Part shown: piece after piece, positions 18,066-27,278 of the stretch
Layout: each line of letters starts with the position of its first letter
How positions within the stretch are numbered: position 1 is the stretch's first letter
NCBI RefSeq assembly: GCF_000302595.1
Contig: NZ_JH947127.1
Coordinates: 248,001 to 312,000 of the forward strand
Source of the DNA: Pedobacter arcticus A12
GTDB taxonomy: Bacteria; Bacteroidota; Bacteroidia; Sphingobacteriales; Sphingobacteriaceae
Direction: 5' to 3'
DNA length: 64,000 bases
Translations under genes and position numbers: made by a program
The notes under the pieces: generated by a model
Databases searched by the model: none
What the model was told of the DNA's origin: nothing
What the model saw: the letters and a program-made list of their open reading frames with translations, nothing else

Positions 18066-19040
18066 TCAAATTAAGACTACTAAACGTTTTCCGCTGTCGA
18101 TTTTCTGTTCCCAAACTTTTTCTATATCCTTCAATAAAACTTTTACTGTTTCTATTTTCAGTTTTCCATCAGCAGCAAGCTGAAACATTTCTGGAAGAAT
18201 CTCGGTAATCAACAAACCTACTTCGGTACGTGTCCAGCTTCCCAAACCAGATCCCGAAATTTGAATATCTGTGCCACGTAAAATAGAGGATGATAATGTA
18301 ATTGCATCATCCATCATTCCACCAACGGTTACGTAACGAGTGCGGGCAGAAAAACTACCATTGCCTTTTAGCGAAGACAAAATCAACTCTGCGCTGTGTC
18401 CCCATAAATAATCAATCACAACATCAATAGGGTTTTGTTTATGAACGTTTTTGATCTCAGAAACAAAAGTTTCATCATCTTGGCTTAACAAAATAATTTC
18501 ATCAGCACCTAATGCTAATAATTCTTTTAATGCATGTCTGTTTCTACTGGTTGCTATCACTTTTTTTGCTCCGTAATGCTTTGCAATCTGCACCGCAATT
18601 TTTCCGGTAACGCCAGTAGCACCATTTATCAAAACAGTTTCGTCTTTTTGTAAAAAAGCTCTGAAACGTATAGCCATCACCGAACCCATAACGGCATTTG
18701 GCAAGGCCGCGGCGGTTGCGTCATCAATACCATCAGGGACTTTCACAGTTCTACTTTTTTCGATTACCGCTTTTTCGGCAATCATCCCGCTTACACCAAT
18801 TCCATAAACACGTGTTCCATCTTTCAGAAAACCAACTCCATCTCCGCCAACAACTTTTGCTATAAATATTTCGTTTTGTGTAGAATAATGCTTTCCACTC
18901 GCCTGCATTTTATCAAGATTTTTGATAGCCGAAGCCTTTACGGAAATCAATAGTTCATTTTCATTTTGAGCCATTGGTTCTTCAAAATCAGCTACATATT
19001 TTGGTGATTCTCCTTTGTGATGTACTACTGCTGCTTTCAT
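18066..19040 (-). CDS. MDR superfamily (quinone oxidoreductase-like) alcohol dehydrogenase
   Basis: NAD(P)H-dependent oxidoreductase of the medium-chain, zinc-less quinone reductase type, 324 residues from the ATG at 19040 (MKAAVVHHKG), where the family's first strand begins; an ATG ten codons upstream adds only a basic leader. The nucleotide-binding loop is LINGATGVTGKIAVQIAK, followed by KKVIATSRN and the later YVTVGGM. The structural-zinc cysteines of true alcohol dehydrogenases are missing. It follows the Crp/Fnr-type regulator by 86 bases on the same strand, which suggests a regulator-target pair. The substrate is unknown. Confidence 0.85.
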   Translation of the reverse strand: MKAAVVHHKGESPKYVADFEEPMAQNENELLISVKASAIKNLDKMQASGKHYSTQNEIFIAKVVGGDGVGFLKDGTRVYGIGVSGMIAEKAVIEKSRTVKVPDGIDDATAAALPNAVMGSVMAIRFRAFLQKDETVLINGATGVTGKIAVQIAKHYGAKKVIATSRNRHALKELLALGADEIILLSQDDETFVSEIKNVHKQNPIDVVIDYLWGHSAELILSSLKGNGSFSARTRYVTVGGMMDDAITLSSSILRGTDIQISGSGLGSWTRTEVGLLITEILPEMFQLAADGKLKIETVKVLLKDIEKVWEQKIDSGKRLVVLI

Positions 19041-19126
19041 TTTTCGCTTATTTAAATTAAAATTTTTCAATTCATCAAAGCTATAGCTCGTTCAAATTTT
19101 TCACGATAACATTTGTTATTAAATTT

Positions 19127-19699
19127 TCACTGCTTAGCCAGTTTACTTTTCAACCTACTGAGGTGAACAGAAGTAACTCCCAAATAAGAAGCAATGTAAT
19201 GTTGCGGAACTCGTTTTACAATTTGTGGTCGTTCTTTTATTAAGTTGAGGTAGCGTTGGCATGGCGTATCTCTGATAGCTGAAAAAAAATATTTCATATA
19301 ATCGAACGTTCGTTCAAAAATTGTATTAATAAACACATCTCTAAATCGGGGAATTTCTTTAATTTCTTCTATTATTCTATCCAGGTCTTTTTTATGTATC
19401 CACCAAACGGTACTTGGCTCAATGGTTTCGGCAGTAACTGGACTGGGAATATTCTTTCTAAAGCTTTCAATGGATGAAACCATTTCATCTTCAAAAAAAA
19501 ACTGACAAGTAATATCTTTTCCATTATTGTTAAACCATACCCGAATACAGCCCTTTTCAATCAGAAACATTTTTTTTGAAGTTTCGCCTTCGCTTAAAAG
19601 CACAGTTTTAGCTGGAATTTCAAGTCTATTAAAGCAATTGATGTATTCGTTCCATTTATGATTATCGATCCGAAATCTACTTTTAAACTGATCAAACAT
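19127..19699 (-). CDS. Crp/Fnr family transcriptional regulator
   Basis: A 190-residue regulator with an N-terminal cyclic-nucleotide-binding type beta roll (PAKTVLLSEGETSKKMFLIEKG, read in two blocks) and a short C-terminal winged helix (VPQHYIASYLGVTSVHLSRL). The cAMP-binding arginine/serine signature of Crp and the N-terminal cysteines of Fnr are absent, so the effector is unknown. Proteins of this kind are common in Bacteroidota and often sit beside a single redox or stress gene; here the MDR oxidoreductase follows. Confidence 0.87.
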   Translation of the reverse strand: MFDQFKSRFRIDNHKWNEYINCFNRLEIPAKTVLLSEGETSKKMFLIEKGCIRVWFNNNGKDITCQFFFEDEMVSSIESFRKNIPSPVTAETIEPSTVWWIHKKDLDRIIEEIKEIPRFRDVFINTIFERTFDYMKYFFSAIRDTPCQRYLNLIKERPQIVKRVPQHYIASYLGVTSVHLSRLKSKLAKQ

Positions 19700-20096
19700 T
19701 TATTTAGTTTTTTAAGATGTAGACTCGAAAGTTACCAATAAGGTTTGGAGTTTGCTGTTGTACGGGTAGCTTTATTACGAGACAATAGTAGGACTCACTC
19801 ACATAAATAGACTAATTAAAATAAAATCACGAAATTCTCCCAAATAAACCCAAATAAAAACCGAAAGACCAAAGTTATCTAAACCCGGTTGAAGCGACAG
19901 CCCACAACGAGCTTTTTCAGCGAGTGAGGACTATAGCGGAAAACGGGACTATCGGGAGTTAAAAAGCACAACAGCACCTTTTCAAAAAAACACCTAACCA
20001 TTATTCTTCAAAATTCTCACGTTCACCCACTCCATCATTCACTCTTTTAATCCCTGTTTCATTAAAAACCACTAACAATCAACTACTTAAAAAATA

Positions 20097-20127
20097 TTGT
20101 GGTTTTAAAATAAATACCATACCTTTG
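20097..20127 (+). promoter_or_regulatory. Bacteroidota-type promoter of the DEAD-box helicase gene
   Basis: A TTG at 20097-20099 and a perfect TACCTTTG (TAnnTTTG class) at 20120-20127 are separated by 20 bases, close to the known 19-base spacing of the group's housekeeping promoter. The transcript should start near 20132, leaving a leader of about 35 bases. Confidence 0.75.
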
Positions 20128-20133
20128 CGCCCT

Positions 20134-20153
20134 GCTTAGCAATGTTGCTAGGC
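20134..20153 (+). other. Hairpin at the 5' end of the helicase mRNA
   Basis: GCTTAGCAATGTTGCTAGGC forms a stem of eight to nine base pairs (TAGCAA with TTGCTA, extended by GC/GC and one wobble) with a tiny loop. It would occupy the first bases of the transcript. Such leaders can stabilise mRNA or respond to cold; this role is inferred. Confidence 0.55.
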
Positions 20154-20166
20154 TTTATAAATAATC

Positions 20167-22143
20167 ATGAACCCATTCAATGAATTGGGGATCCGTGAAG
20201 ATATTGTTAATGCGATAACCGAGTTAGGCTTCGAAAGCCCAACTCCGATTCAGGAAGGTGCCATTCCTATTTTGTTATCAGGCAGCAACGATTTTGTCGG
20301 ATTAGCCCAGACAGGAACCGGAAAGACCGCCGCATTTGGTCTTCCACTTTTAGAACTAATAGACTACAAGAAAAATTTCCCTCAAGCTTTAATTCTTTGC
20401 CCAACTCGCGAACTTTGTTTGCAGATTAGCAATGACATTAAAAATTATGCAAAAAACCTCCCTAACGTAAGTGTGGTAGCAGTATATGGCGGTGCCAATA
20501 TTGTAAACCAATTGCGTGACATTAAAAGAGGTGTTCACATTGTTGTTGCGACTCCTGGTCGTATGAAAGACATTTTGAACAGAAAAGCCATAGACTTCTC
20601 TGAAGTTGGTTACGTTGTTTTAGACGAGGCCGATGAAATGTTGAATATGGGTTTTCAGGAAGATATTGATGAGATTTTATCAACTACTCCAAAAACTAAA
20701 AAAACTTGGTTGTTTTCTGCAACAATGCCACGTGAAGTACGGGCAATTGCAAAAAACTACATGACCGACCCCAAAGAGTTGACCATGGGAACTAAGAACA
20801 CAGGTAACGTAAATATTGAGCATGAATATTATGTGGTGAAAGCCCGTGATAAATACGCTGCTTTTAAACGTATTGTTGATTACAACCCTGAGATTTTTGG
20901 TATAGTATTTTGCCGTACCAAAATTGAAACGCAAGAAATTGCTGAATCTTTGGTTAAAGACGGTTACAATGCCGATTCTTTACACGGAGATTTATCTCAG
21001 CAACAGCGTGATAAGGTAATGAAGCGTTACCGCGATAGAAGCTTACAGTTGTTAATTGCAACAGATGTAGCTGCTCGTGGTATTGATGTTACAGATGTTA
21101 CTCACGTAATCAACTATTCTTTACCTGATGAGATTGCAAACTATACGCACCGTAGCGGTCGTACTGGTAGAGCAGGAAAATCTGGTATTTCGATTGCGAT
21201 TATCAACTCAAGAGAAACTGGTAAAATCCGTCAGATAGAGAAAACTATTGGTAAGCAATTTACAAAGGCTGAAGTACCTACGGGCTTTGATGTTGTTGAA
21301 AAACAATTATTTGGCTTAATTCATAAAGTAAATACGGTTGAGGTTAACGACAGTCAGATTGACCAGTACTTACCACGTATTATGGACGCTTTTGCTGATG
21401 CAAGCAAAGAAGATATCATCAAACGTTTTGTTTCTTTAGAGTTTAACCGCTTTTTAGACTATTACAAAAACGCGAGAGATTTAAACGCCAGTGCAGACGA
21501 TAGAGGAAGAGATGGCGACAGACCAGAAAGAGGCGAAAGAGGTGAGCGTGGAGAACGTAGAGATAGAGGAACTAGCGAAGGTTTTACTCGTTTGTTCATT
21601 AATTTAGGTGCGGTTGATGATTTCTCTCGCGGTGATTTGTTAGGTTACATTTGTAACAATACTGGCATAACCGGAAGATCTGTAGGTAAAATTGATATGA
21701 AAGGTGTTTTCTCTTTCTTTGAAGTAGAAACAGAATTTGTAGAAAAAGTTACCGAAGCTTTTAAACCAATTGATTTCCACGGTCGTGATGTAAGAATCGA
21801 AGTTTCTGGAGATGCTCCAGAAGGTGGCGAACGTAGAGAGAGAAGTGGTGGCGGGGAACGCAGAGGCAATGGCGGTGGTTACGGTGGCGGCGAAAGACGC
21901 GGCGGTGGCGAACGCAGAGAGAGAAGTAGCGGTGGTTACGGCGGCGGAGGCGGAGAACGCAGAAGCGGCGGTGGCGGTGGTTACGGTGGCGGCGAACGCA
22001 GAGAACGCACTGGCGGTGGAAACAGCGGTGGTGGTTTCAGAGATTTCTCTGGAAAAAGCAGAGATGATAAGAAAGAAGGTGGCGGCGGAAGTCGTAGCGG
22101 TGGTGGATACAGTGGTGGTGGCCGTAGAGGCGGCGATAGATAA
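20167..22143 (+). CDS. deaD: DEAD-box ATP-dependent RNA helicase (DeaD/CsdA-like)
   Basis: A 658-residue RNA helicase. RecA domain 1 carries the Q motif (PTPIQE), Walker A AQTGTGKT (47-54), PTREL, DEAD (153-156) and SAT (184-186). Domain 2 has ATDVAARGID and HRSGRTGRAGK. An arginine-rich RGERGERGERRDRG patch near 455-470 precedes a DbpA/CsdA-type RNA-binding domain (FTRLFINLGAVDDFSRGDLL, read in two blocks). From about 560 the tail is an RGG/GGYGGG low-complexity region, likely for RNA binding. Role: cold-shock and ribosome-assembly remodelling. It has its own promoter, a leader hairpin and a bidirectional terminator. Confidence 0.96.
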   Translation: MNPFNELGIREDIVNAITELGFESPTPIQEGAIPILLSGSNDFVGLAQTGTGKTAAFGLPLLELIDYKKNFPQALILCPTRELCLQISNDIKNYAKNLPNVSVVAVYGGANIVNQLRDIKRGVHIVVATPGRMKDILNRKAIDFSEVGYVVLDEADEMLNMGFQEDIDEILSTTPKTKKTWLFSATMPREVRAIAKNYMTDPKELTMGTKNTGNVNIEHEYYVVKARDKYAAFKRIVDYNPEIFGIVFCRTKIETQEIAESLVKDGYNADSLHGDLSQQQRDKVMKRYRDRSLQLLIATDVAARGIDVTDVTHVINYSLPDEIANYTHRSGRTGRAGKSGISIAIINSRETGKIRQIEKTIGKQFTKAEVPTGFDVVEKQLFGLIHKVNTVEVNDSQIDQYLPRIMDAFADASKEDIIKRFVSLEFNRFLDYYKNARDLNASADDRGRDGDRPERGERGERGERRDRGTSEGFTRLFINLGAVDDFSRGDLLGYICNNTGITGRSVGKIDMKGVFSFFEVETEFVEKVTEAFKPIDFHGRDVRIEVSGDAPEGGERRERSGGGERRGNGGGYGGGERRGGGERRERSSGGYGGGGGERRSGGGGGYGGGERRERTGGGNSGGGFRDFSGKSRDDKKEGGGGSRSGGGYSGGGRRGGDR

Positions 22144-22168
22144 GCATTCTATTATTATTTTTATATCT

Positions 22169-22202
22169 AAAGGCTTCGGATTTTTATCCGAAGCCTTTTT
22201 TT
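22169..22202. terminator. Bidirectional terminator shared by helicase and ligD genes
   Basis: A perfect 12-bp stem, AAAGGCTTCGGA (22169-22180) with TCCGAAGCCTTT (22187-22198), a 6-base loop and T runs on both sides. The ligD stop codon lies in its loop (22184-22186), so the last codons of ligD form one arm of the stem. Confidence 0.88.
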
Positions 22203-24724
22203 GTTAACGTTAAATCGGTGCTTTTAACTTTCCACTTTCCCACTTTCAACTTCTTCAGCGCTTCCTTTAAATTCTGCTTCTTCTTAAAAAGATCAGCCCA
22301 AGGGTCTTTTCTTTTTTTGATTAAGTCAGGAACATTAAAAATATCATAGTCCGTCATGTCTAAACTTTCATCCAATTCATCCCAATTTAGCGGAAAAGAA
22401 ACGGTGGCGCCAGGTCTTGGTCGGGCAGAGTAAGGAGCTGCAATGGTTTGCCCTCTCCTATTCTGTAAAAAATCGATGTATATTTTGCCTTTTCTTTTAG
22501 AAGGTGAACGTTCTAAACTTGTATTATCCGGACTGCCTTCATGAACTTTTTGAGCAATGAAGTGAGCAAATTCTTTCACAAAATCATAGTTGTAAGCACC
22601 AGCAATGTAAGTGTAAATATGAATGCCGGTTGAACCTGATGTTTTCACATAAGCGGTAACTCCCATTCCGTCAAAAACAGCTTTCACTACCAAAGCCAGT
22701 TTTACCACTTCCTGAAAATCATTGCCATCCGGATCCAAATCAATCACCATAAAATCGGGGTTTTCTGGTTTTTTGTAAGTGCTTAACCACGGATTAATTT
22801 CAATACAACCTAAATTTGCCATATAAAGCAAGGTCGCTTGATCATTACAAACTAAATAATCGATGTCTTTACCGTTACTTTCCGAATGTACCACCGTGGT
22901 TTTCGCCCATTTCGGGATATGTTTCGTATCTACGTCTTTTTGAAAAAATCCTGGTTTTGTAATTCCACTTGGATGGCGATTTAAAGAGAGCGGCTTATCC
23001 TTCAAATAAGGCAACATCTGCTCACCAATTTGATCGTAATAATTCAACAAATCTCCCTTAGTGATTTTTTCTTTGGGCCAATAGATTTTGTCTAAATTAC
23101 TTAAATTGACTTTTTTGGACTTGTAGGTTTTGGTGATATCCTGTTTCCCGGAAAAGTTATGCTCATCTTTTTTGTTAATTTTCACTTTTTCCTCCTTTAC
23201 AGAATCTTTGTCTTTATCTTCTCTTAAGCCTTTAAAAACTGGGTGACGCAAGTGTTCGTCGTTTGTGCATTCGCTATAGGTTACTTCGCAAACCAGCTCG
23301 GGCTTTATCCAAGTAACGGCAGATTCCTGTGCTACTTTCCCTAAAACCGGCTTTTTCTGCGTCTGCAAAGGTTCCATCTTCGCAAAAAGGCTTTTCAAAA
23401 CTTTTTCGGTAAAACCTGTCCCACAATTACCGATGTATTTCAATTTCTTATCGTCGCCCAAGATCCCTAAAACCAAAGCTCCAAAATATTTCCGGCTTCC
23501 GGCTGGTTTTGTAAAACCGCAAATAATCGCTTCCTGACTGTTACTGAATTTAAATTTCAACCAGGACTGACTGCGTTTGCCTGCATAATATTCATCATCT
23601 TTCTTTTTGGCGATGATGCCCTCCCATTTTTCTTTTTCCGCTTTCTTGGAAGCCTTTTTCCCCTCTCCAACAAAATGATCGTTATAAATCACATCTTTTA
23701 AACTGTATTTTTTTAACAGTTGCGCTAACAATTTTTTACGCTTTAAAAGTGGGATTTCGGTTAAATCGTTACCGTTAAGCGCCAATAAATCGAAAGCAAA
23801 GTACTTTAATGGCGCTTTACTTTCTTCATAATGTTGAAGCAACTGAAAGTTGTCATTTCCTTTTTTATCTAGCGCAACCAATTCACCATCTAAAACACAT
23901 TCTTCTTCAATATGCCCCAGTTCTTTCACAACAAGCGGGTATTTATCACTGTAATTCTTGCCGTTTCGCGTGGTTAATTTTACTTTTTTTCCCGCTTTGG
24001 CTACAATGCGATAACCATCTAATTTGCGTTCAAAAATCCAATCTTCATCATCGAAAATATTTTCAGACAGCGTTGCCAACATCGGACTGTATTCTTTTAT
24101 CGGTTTTGCTTTTTCTGTAGTTTCTTTAGGTTGTACAATTACCGGCTCTTTCGCTTTTTTAAAATCTTTTCCGGCTTTTTTAATTTTAGCATCTATTAAA
24201 TCCTCAGCCGAAAACTTTTTATGCACTGCTCCTTCATCATCATGCTTAATCAAAAGCCAAGCGTTTTGCTCTGCATTCCTCAATTTCACCAAGGCAAATT
24301 CCCCTTGTAGTATCTTCCCTTTTAAAGCAAATTTTAAGTTACCCGTTTTTAAACCTTCCTCTAAAGTTTTAACATCGTCTTTTCTAGTTTTAGCTAAAGA
24401 AGTGTAAAAGCCTTCATCAAAAACACTAACAGTACCTGCGCCGTAATTTCCTTTCGGGATTTCCCCTTCAAAATCTTTATAACTGTAAGGATGATCTTCA
24501 ACCATCATTGCTAAACGCTTATCTTTTGGATTTAAAGACGGACCTTTCGGTATCGCCCAGCTTTTTAAGACACCGTCAAGCTCTAACCTAAAATCATAAT
24601 GCAGATGCGAGGCATGATGTCTTTGCACTACAAAACGCAGTTTTTTTGTCGTCTTGGTTTTACCTTTCTGAGGTTCTTTAGTCGATTCAAAATCTCGCTT
24701 TTTATTGTACTTATCTAAACTCAT
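22184..24724 (-). CDS. ligD: Multifunctional DNA ligase D (non-homologous end joining)
   Basis: An 846-residue ATP-dependent ligase with three modules in the order phosphoesterase - ligase - polymerase. Residues about 30-180 are the 3'-phosphoesterase (RHHASHLHYDFRLELDG). The ligase core has the adenylation lysine Lys234 in FERKLDGYRI and later ECVLDGELVALD. The primase-like polymerase fills about 545-830, with FMVIDLDPDG for metal binding and KTSGSTGIHIYTY. It is two bases after ku, so the two are translationally coupled. The last 20 residues (from KVGKWKVKS on) are unlike family ends and come from a simple-repeat tract plus the terminator stem. Together with Ku it repairs double-strand breaks. 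Confidence 0.96.
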   Translation of the reverse strand: MSLDKYNKKRDFESTKEPQKGKTKTTKKLRFVVQRHHASHLHYDFRLELDGVLKSWAIPKGPSLNPKDKRLAMMVEDHPYSYKDFEGEIPKGNYGAGTVSVFDEGFYTSLAKTRKDDVKTLEEGLKTGNLKFALKGKILQGEFALVKLRNAEQNAWLLIKHDDEGAVHKKFSAEDLIDAKIKKAGKDFKKAKEPVIVQPKETTEKAKPIKEYSPMLATLSENIFDDEDWIFERKLDGYRIVAKAGKKVKLTTRNGKNYSDKYPLVVKELGHIEEECVLDGELVALDKKGNDNFQLLQHYEESKAPLKYFAFDLLALNGNDLTEIPLLKRKKLLAQLLKKYSLKDVIYNDHFVGEGKKASKKAEKEKWEGIIAKKKDDEYYAGKRSQSWLKFKFSNSQEAIICGFTKPAGSRKYFGALVLGILGDDKKLKYIGNCGTGFTEKVLKSLFAKMEPLQTQKKPVLGKVAQESAVTWIKPELVCEVTYSECTNDEHLRHPVFKGLREDKDKDSVKEEKVKINKKDEHNFSGKQDITKTYKSKKVNLSNLDKIYWPKEKITKGDLLNYYDQIGEQMLPYLKDKPLSLNRHPSGITKPGFFQKDVDTKHIPKWAKTTVVHSESNGKDIDYLVCNDQATLLYMANLGCIEINPWLSTYKKPENPDFMVIDLDPDGNDFQEVVKLALVVKAVFDGMGVTAYVKTSGSTGIHIYTYIAGAYNYDFVKEFAHFIAQKVHEGSPDNTSLERSPSKRKGKIYIDFLQNRRGQTIAAPYSARPRPGATVSFPLNWDELDESLDMTDYDIFNVPDLIKKRKDPWADLFKKKQNLKEALKKLKVGKWKVKSTDLTLTKKGFG

Positions 24725-24726
24725 TG

Positions 24727-25494
24727 CTAAGCTCCTTTCTTGCTTAAACTTTCCATTAATTGATCGTACAAATCGTCGCTTTTCGCTTTCTGCGGTTTTA
24801 GTTTTTTAATAGTAGGGCGTTTTCCTTTAGCTTTAGCTTTAATGATTTTCAGCAACTGATCGTGATAAGTATCTTTATAAGCTTCGATATTAAAATCCGA
24901 AGTATACTGTTTTATCAAAGCCAGGGCAACATCTAATTCTTTTTTTGGGATATTAACGTCATCGGGCGTATTTATTTCGGTGGTTTTACGTATCTCCTGA
25001 GCGAAACGAATTCTCGAAATTACCAGCGCTTCATCTTTTGGATAAATTACACATAAAGCTTCTTTTTGCCTTAACACAAATGAACCGAAACCAGCCAATT
25101 TGGTTTTCTCTAAGGCTTTATGCAAAAGTGCATAAGCCTTTTCGCCATGTTTAGCTGGCTCCGCATAGTAAGAAGTTTCGAAAAGCATCGGGTTGATGTC
25201 TGTTGCTTTCACAAAATTATCTATCGCAATGTTTTTACTCTTTTCTGGACTGGCGTCCTCAAAATCCTGATCTTCTAAAACCACATAATCATCCTTAATC
25301 AGATAGCCCTTCACAATCTTTTCGTAAGGAACTTCTTTTCGTGTCTTTTCATTGATCCGTTGGTATTTAATATGTTGGTGATCTCTACTGTCCAACATAT
25401 CTAGGTCCAAATTGCTGCTTTCAATAGCAGAGTAAAGTTTAATAGGGATGTTTACCAAACCAAAGCCGATTGTTCCGTTCCAGATAGATCTCAT
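24727..25494 (-). CDS. ku: Ku protein (non-homologous end joining)
   Basis: A 255-residue bacterial Ku homologue, the usual length. It begins with the family signature MRSIWNGTIGFGLVNIPIKL and contains YQRINEKTRKEVPYEKIVKG. A basic, lysine-rich C-terminal tail (KAKGKRPTIKKLKPQKAK) follows the core beta barrel; such tails bind DNA or ligase. It forms a homodimeric ring on DNA ends and recruits LigD. Ku is the first gene, and ligD starts two bases after its stop. Confidence 0.96.
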   Translation of the reverse strand: MRSIWNGTIGFGLVNIPIKLYSAIESSNLDLDMLDSRDHQHIKYQRINEKTRKEVPYEKIVKGYLIKDDYVVLEDQDFEDASPEKSKNIAIDNFVKATDINPMLFETSYYAEPAKHGEKAYALLHKALEKTKLAGFGSFVLRQKEALCVIYPKDEALVISRIRFAQEIRKTTEINTPDDVNIPKKELDVALALIKQYTSDFNIEAYKDTYHDQLLKIIKAKAKGKRPTIKKLKPQKAKSDDLYDQLMESLSKKGA

Positions 25495-25915
25495 AATTTC
25501 TTTTTAGGATTTGGAAGAAAGTATTCAAGAAATATGCCATGAGCTTGTTTTTGATTTTTGACCTTATAATTCAAGTTTCTCGATTTATTTAAAATGTATT
25601 TGCTTTTGCGCACAGGCTTGCCTGCCCTCATGCCGGGCAAAAGGCATTTACTTTTTTTCCGCAAAAAAGTAAACAAAAAACTCTCGCCTACGCCCTTTGC
25701 TATTAACGGAATTGCGTTTATTTTGGTCATTCGTTACCGCAAAGGCCAAGGGCGAATTAGAGGTCTACTTTGGTTATTGCTTTTGTATTGTGGGCGCTCC
25801 TATTTTAAAATTTCTTCATGTCGAACGATAGAGAGACCCGCCTACCGCAGGCAGGCATATCACAAATAGATGATTAAATTCAATTTTATCGTAAATTTAA
25901 ACGTTATCGAATTTT
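25495..25915. other. Intergenic region with imperfect inverted repeats
   Basis: A 421-base stretch between the divergent ku and glycosyltransferase genes with no credible gene. It contains an imperfect inverted repeat, CGCCCTTTGC (25691-25700) against GCAAAGGCCAAGGGCG (25739-25754), and a small hairpin-forming CGCCTACCGCAGGCAGGC near 25838-25856. These look like remnants of non-coding repeats common between genes in this group. Confidence 0.5.
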
Positions 25916-27244
25916 ATGCTCATTCCCGAACGTTTTAGAAATCCTGCATCCCTTATCTTTTTGGCTTTAATCATGGTGATTGCGGTGGTTTTCATTGGCT
26001 ATTTTATTCCAGATAGAACCCACATTTATAGCTACTGGGCAGGCATTGGAATTGCATTTATTGCTTATTTCATTATTTTAAAAGAGTTTGATTCGGACCA
26101 ATTTAACAAAGTAAATTACGCAACAGCAGCTATTCTTCGGTTCGTCTTACTATTTGCATTTCCATTACTGAGCGATGATTTATACCGCTTTTTTTGGGAT
26201 GGGGCACAAATTTTCCATGGCATAAATCCATTTTCTTTTACCCCCAAAGAGTTGTTGGTTTTCAATTATAGCTGGGTAGATGTTTCTCTTTTTGATAAAA
26301 TGAACTCACCCGAATATTACTCAGTTTATCCACCAATTAATCAGCTGGCATTTTTCCTCACTGCCTTAGCGGGAAAAGGAAATCTACTTTCTTCCATCGT
26401 AATTTTACGACTGATTATTATCGTTTTTGATATCGGTAACATTTACTTGATCAGAAAGTTCCTACGCAATTTTAACAAAAAGGAAAGCTTAGTTTTTCTG
26501 TATGCTCTAAATCCTTTGGTTATTATAGAACTTACCGGAAACCTTCATTTTGAAGCGGTAATGATATTTTTCACGTTGCTTTCTTTCTGGTTTCTTTTAA
26601 AAAACAGATGGATTCTAGCTTCACTTGCTCTGGCATTTGCTGTTTGTGCTAAGCTTTTGCCACTAATCTTTTTACCGCTTTTCATCAAACATATCGGCTT
26701 CAGAAAAACAATTTATTCGGGAGTGATTGTGGGCGCTATCATTTTAATTTTGTTTTTACCTTTTATTCACAACCTTACTTTGGCTCAACATTTATTGAGC
26801 AGCATAAAGCTTTATTACGGCAACTTTGAGTTTAACGGAAGTATTTCTCAGTTGTTAAAATCCGCAGGTTGGACGTTATTAGGTCATGATCCCATTGCAT
26901 ACACCCGTATTATTTTATTGGCTTGCACTTTTGGAGGTTCTTATCTCGCTTACAGAAAATCGTCGAATATTTTACAAGGAAGTTTTTGGTTTATAATGGT
27001 TTATTACCTTTTTAGCGCCGTTGTTCATCCTTGGTATATTGTTATTTTAGTTTGCTTTACCCCCTTTCTTAATTTCCGGTTTGCGTTATTGTGGTCGGCA
27101 CTTATCTGTTTAACCTATTACACTTATGTTAGTCTTCCGTACCAACAAAGCACATTGTTAACTATTGTAGAATATTGCTTAATTGCCTTAGCTTTTACAA
27201 ACGAATGGTGGAAAGCAAAACGCTTAAAAGAAAAATTAGTTTAA
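25916..27244 (+). CDS. GT-C type integral membrane glycosyltransferase (mannosyltransferase-like)
   Basis: A 442-residue protein with about ten to twelve hydrophobic helices from residue 12 to the end. The first large loop has SDDLYRFFWDGAQIFHG, the acidic motif expected of polyprenol-phosphate-sugar dependent GT-C enzymes, followed by INPFSFTP and YYSVYPPINQLAFF. It lacks a GT-A or GT-B domain. Members of this group transfer mannose or similar sugars from a lipid carrier to lipids or glycans on the outer face of the inner membrane. The acceptor is unknown. The Pif1-like helicase gene follows after 34 bases. Confidence 0.7.
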   Translation: MLIPERFRNPASLIFLALIMVIAVVFIGYFIPDRTHIYSYWAGIGIAFIAYFIILKEFDSDQFNKVNYATAAILRFVLLFAFPLLSDDLYRFFWDGAQIFHGINPFSFTPKELLVFNYSWVDVSLFDKMNSPEYYSVYPPINQLAFFLTALAGKGNLLSSIVILRLIIIVFDIGNIYLIRKFLRNFNKKESLVFLYALNPLVIIELTGNLHFEAVMIFFTLLSFWFLLKNRWILASLALAFAVCAKLLPLIFLPLFIKHIGFRKTIYSGVIVGAIILILFLPFIHNLTLAQHLLSSIKLYYGNFEFNGSISQLLKSAGWTLLGHDPIAYTRIILLACTFGGSYLAYRKSSNILQGSFWFIMVYYLFSAVVHPWYIVILVCFTPFLNFRFALLWSALICLTYYTYVSLPYQQSTLLTIVEYCLIALAFTNEWWKAKRLKEKLV

Positions 27245-27278
27245 ATTTGTACATCATCCACATTAAAAAACACACTGA

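Larger units (their letters stand above)
19700..20166. other. Intergenic region between Crp/Fnr gene and DEAD-box helicase gene
   Basis: A 467-base gap between divergent genes. It contains a repeat-like block at about 19878-19960 (CGACAGCCCACAACGAGC, ACTATAGCGGAAAACGGGAC) with no coding potential, then an AT-rich stretch and the helicase promoter near 20097-20127. I see no other gene in it. Confidence 0.6.

Noticed and set aside
21812-22207. 131-codon frame rich in Ala, Val and Glu over the helicase 3' end
   Set aside because: It is the shifted reading of the RGG/GGYGGG repeats of the DEAD-box helicase, with no start signal of its own.
25491-25730. 79-codon minus-strand frame upstream of ku
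   Set aside because: It covers non-coding inverted-repeat sequence, has no family features, and just touches the ku start. Taken as intergenic.
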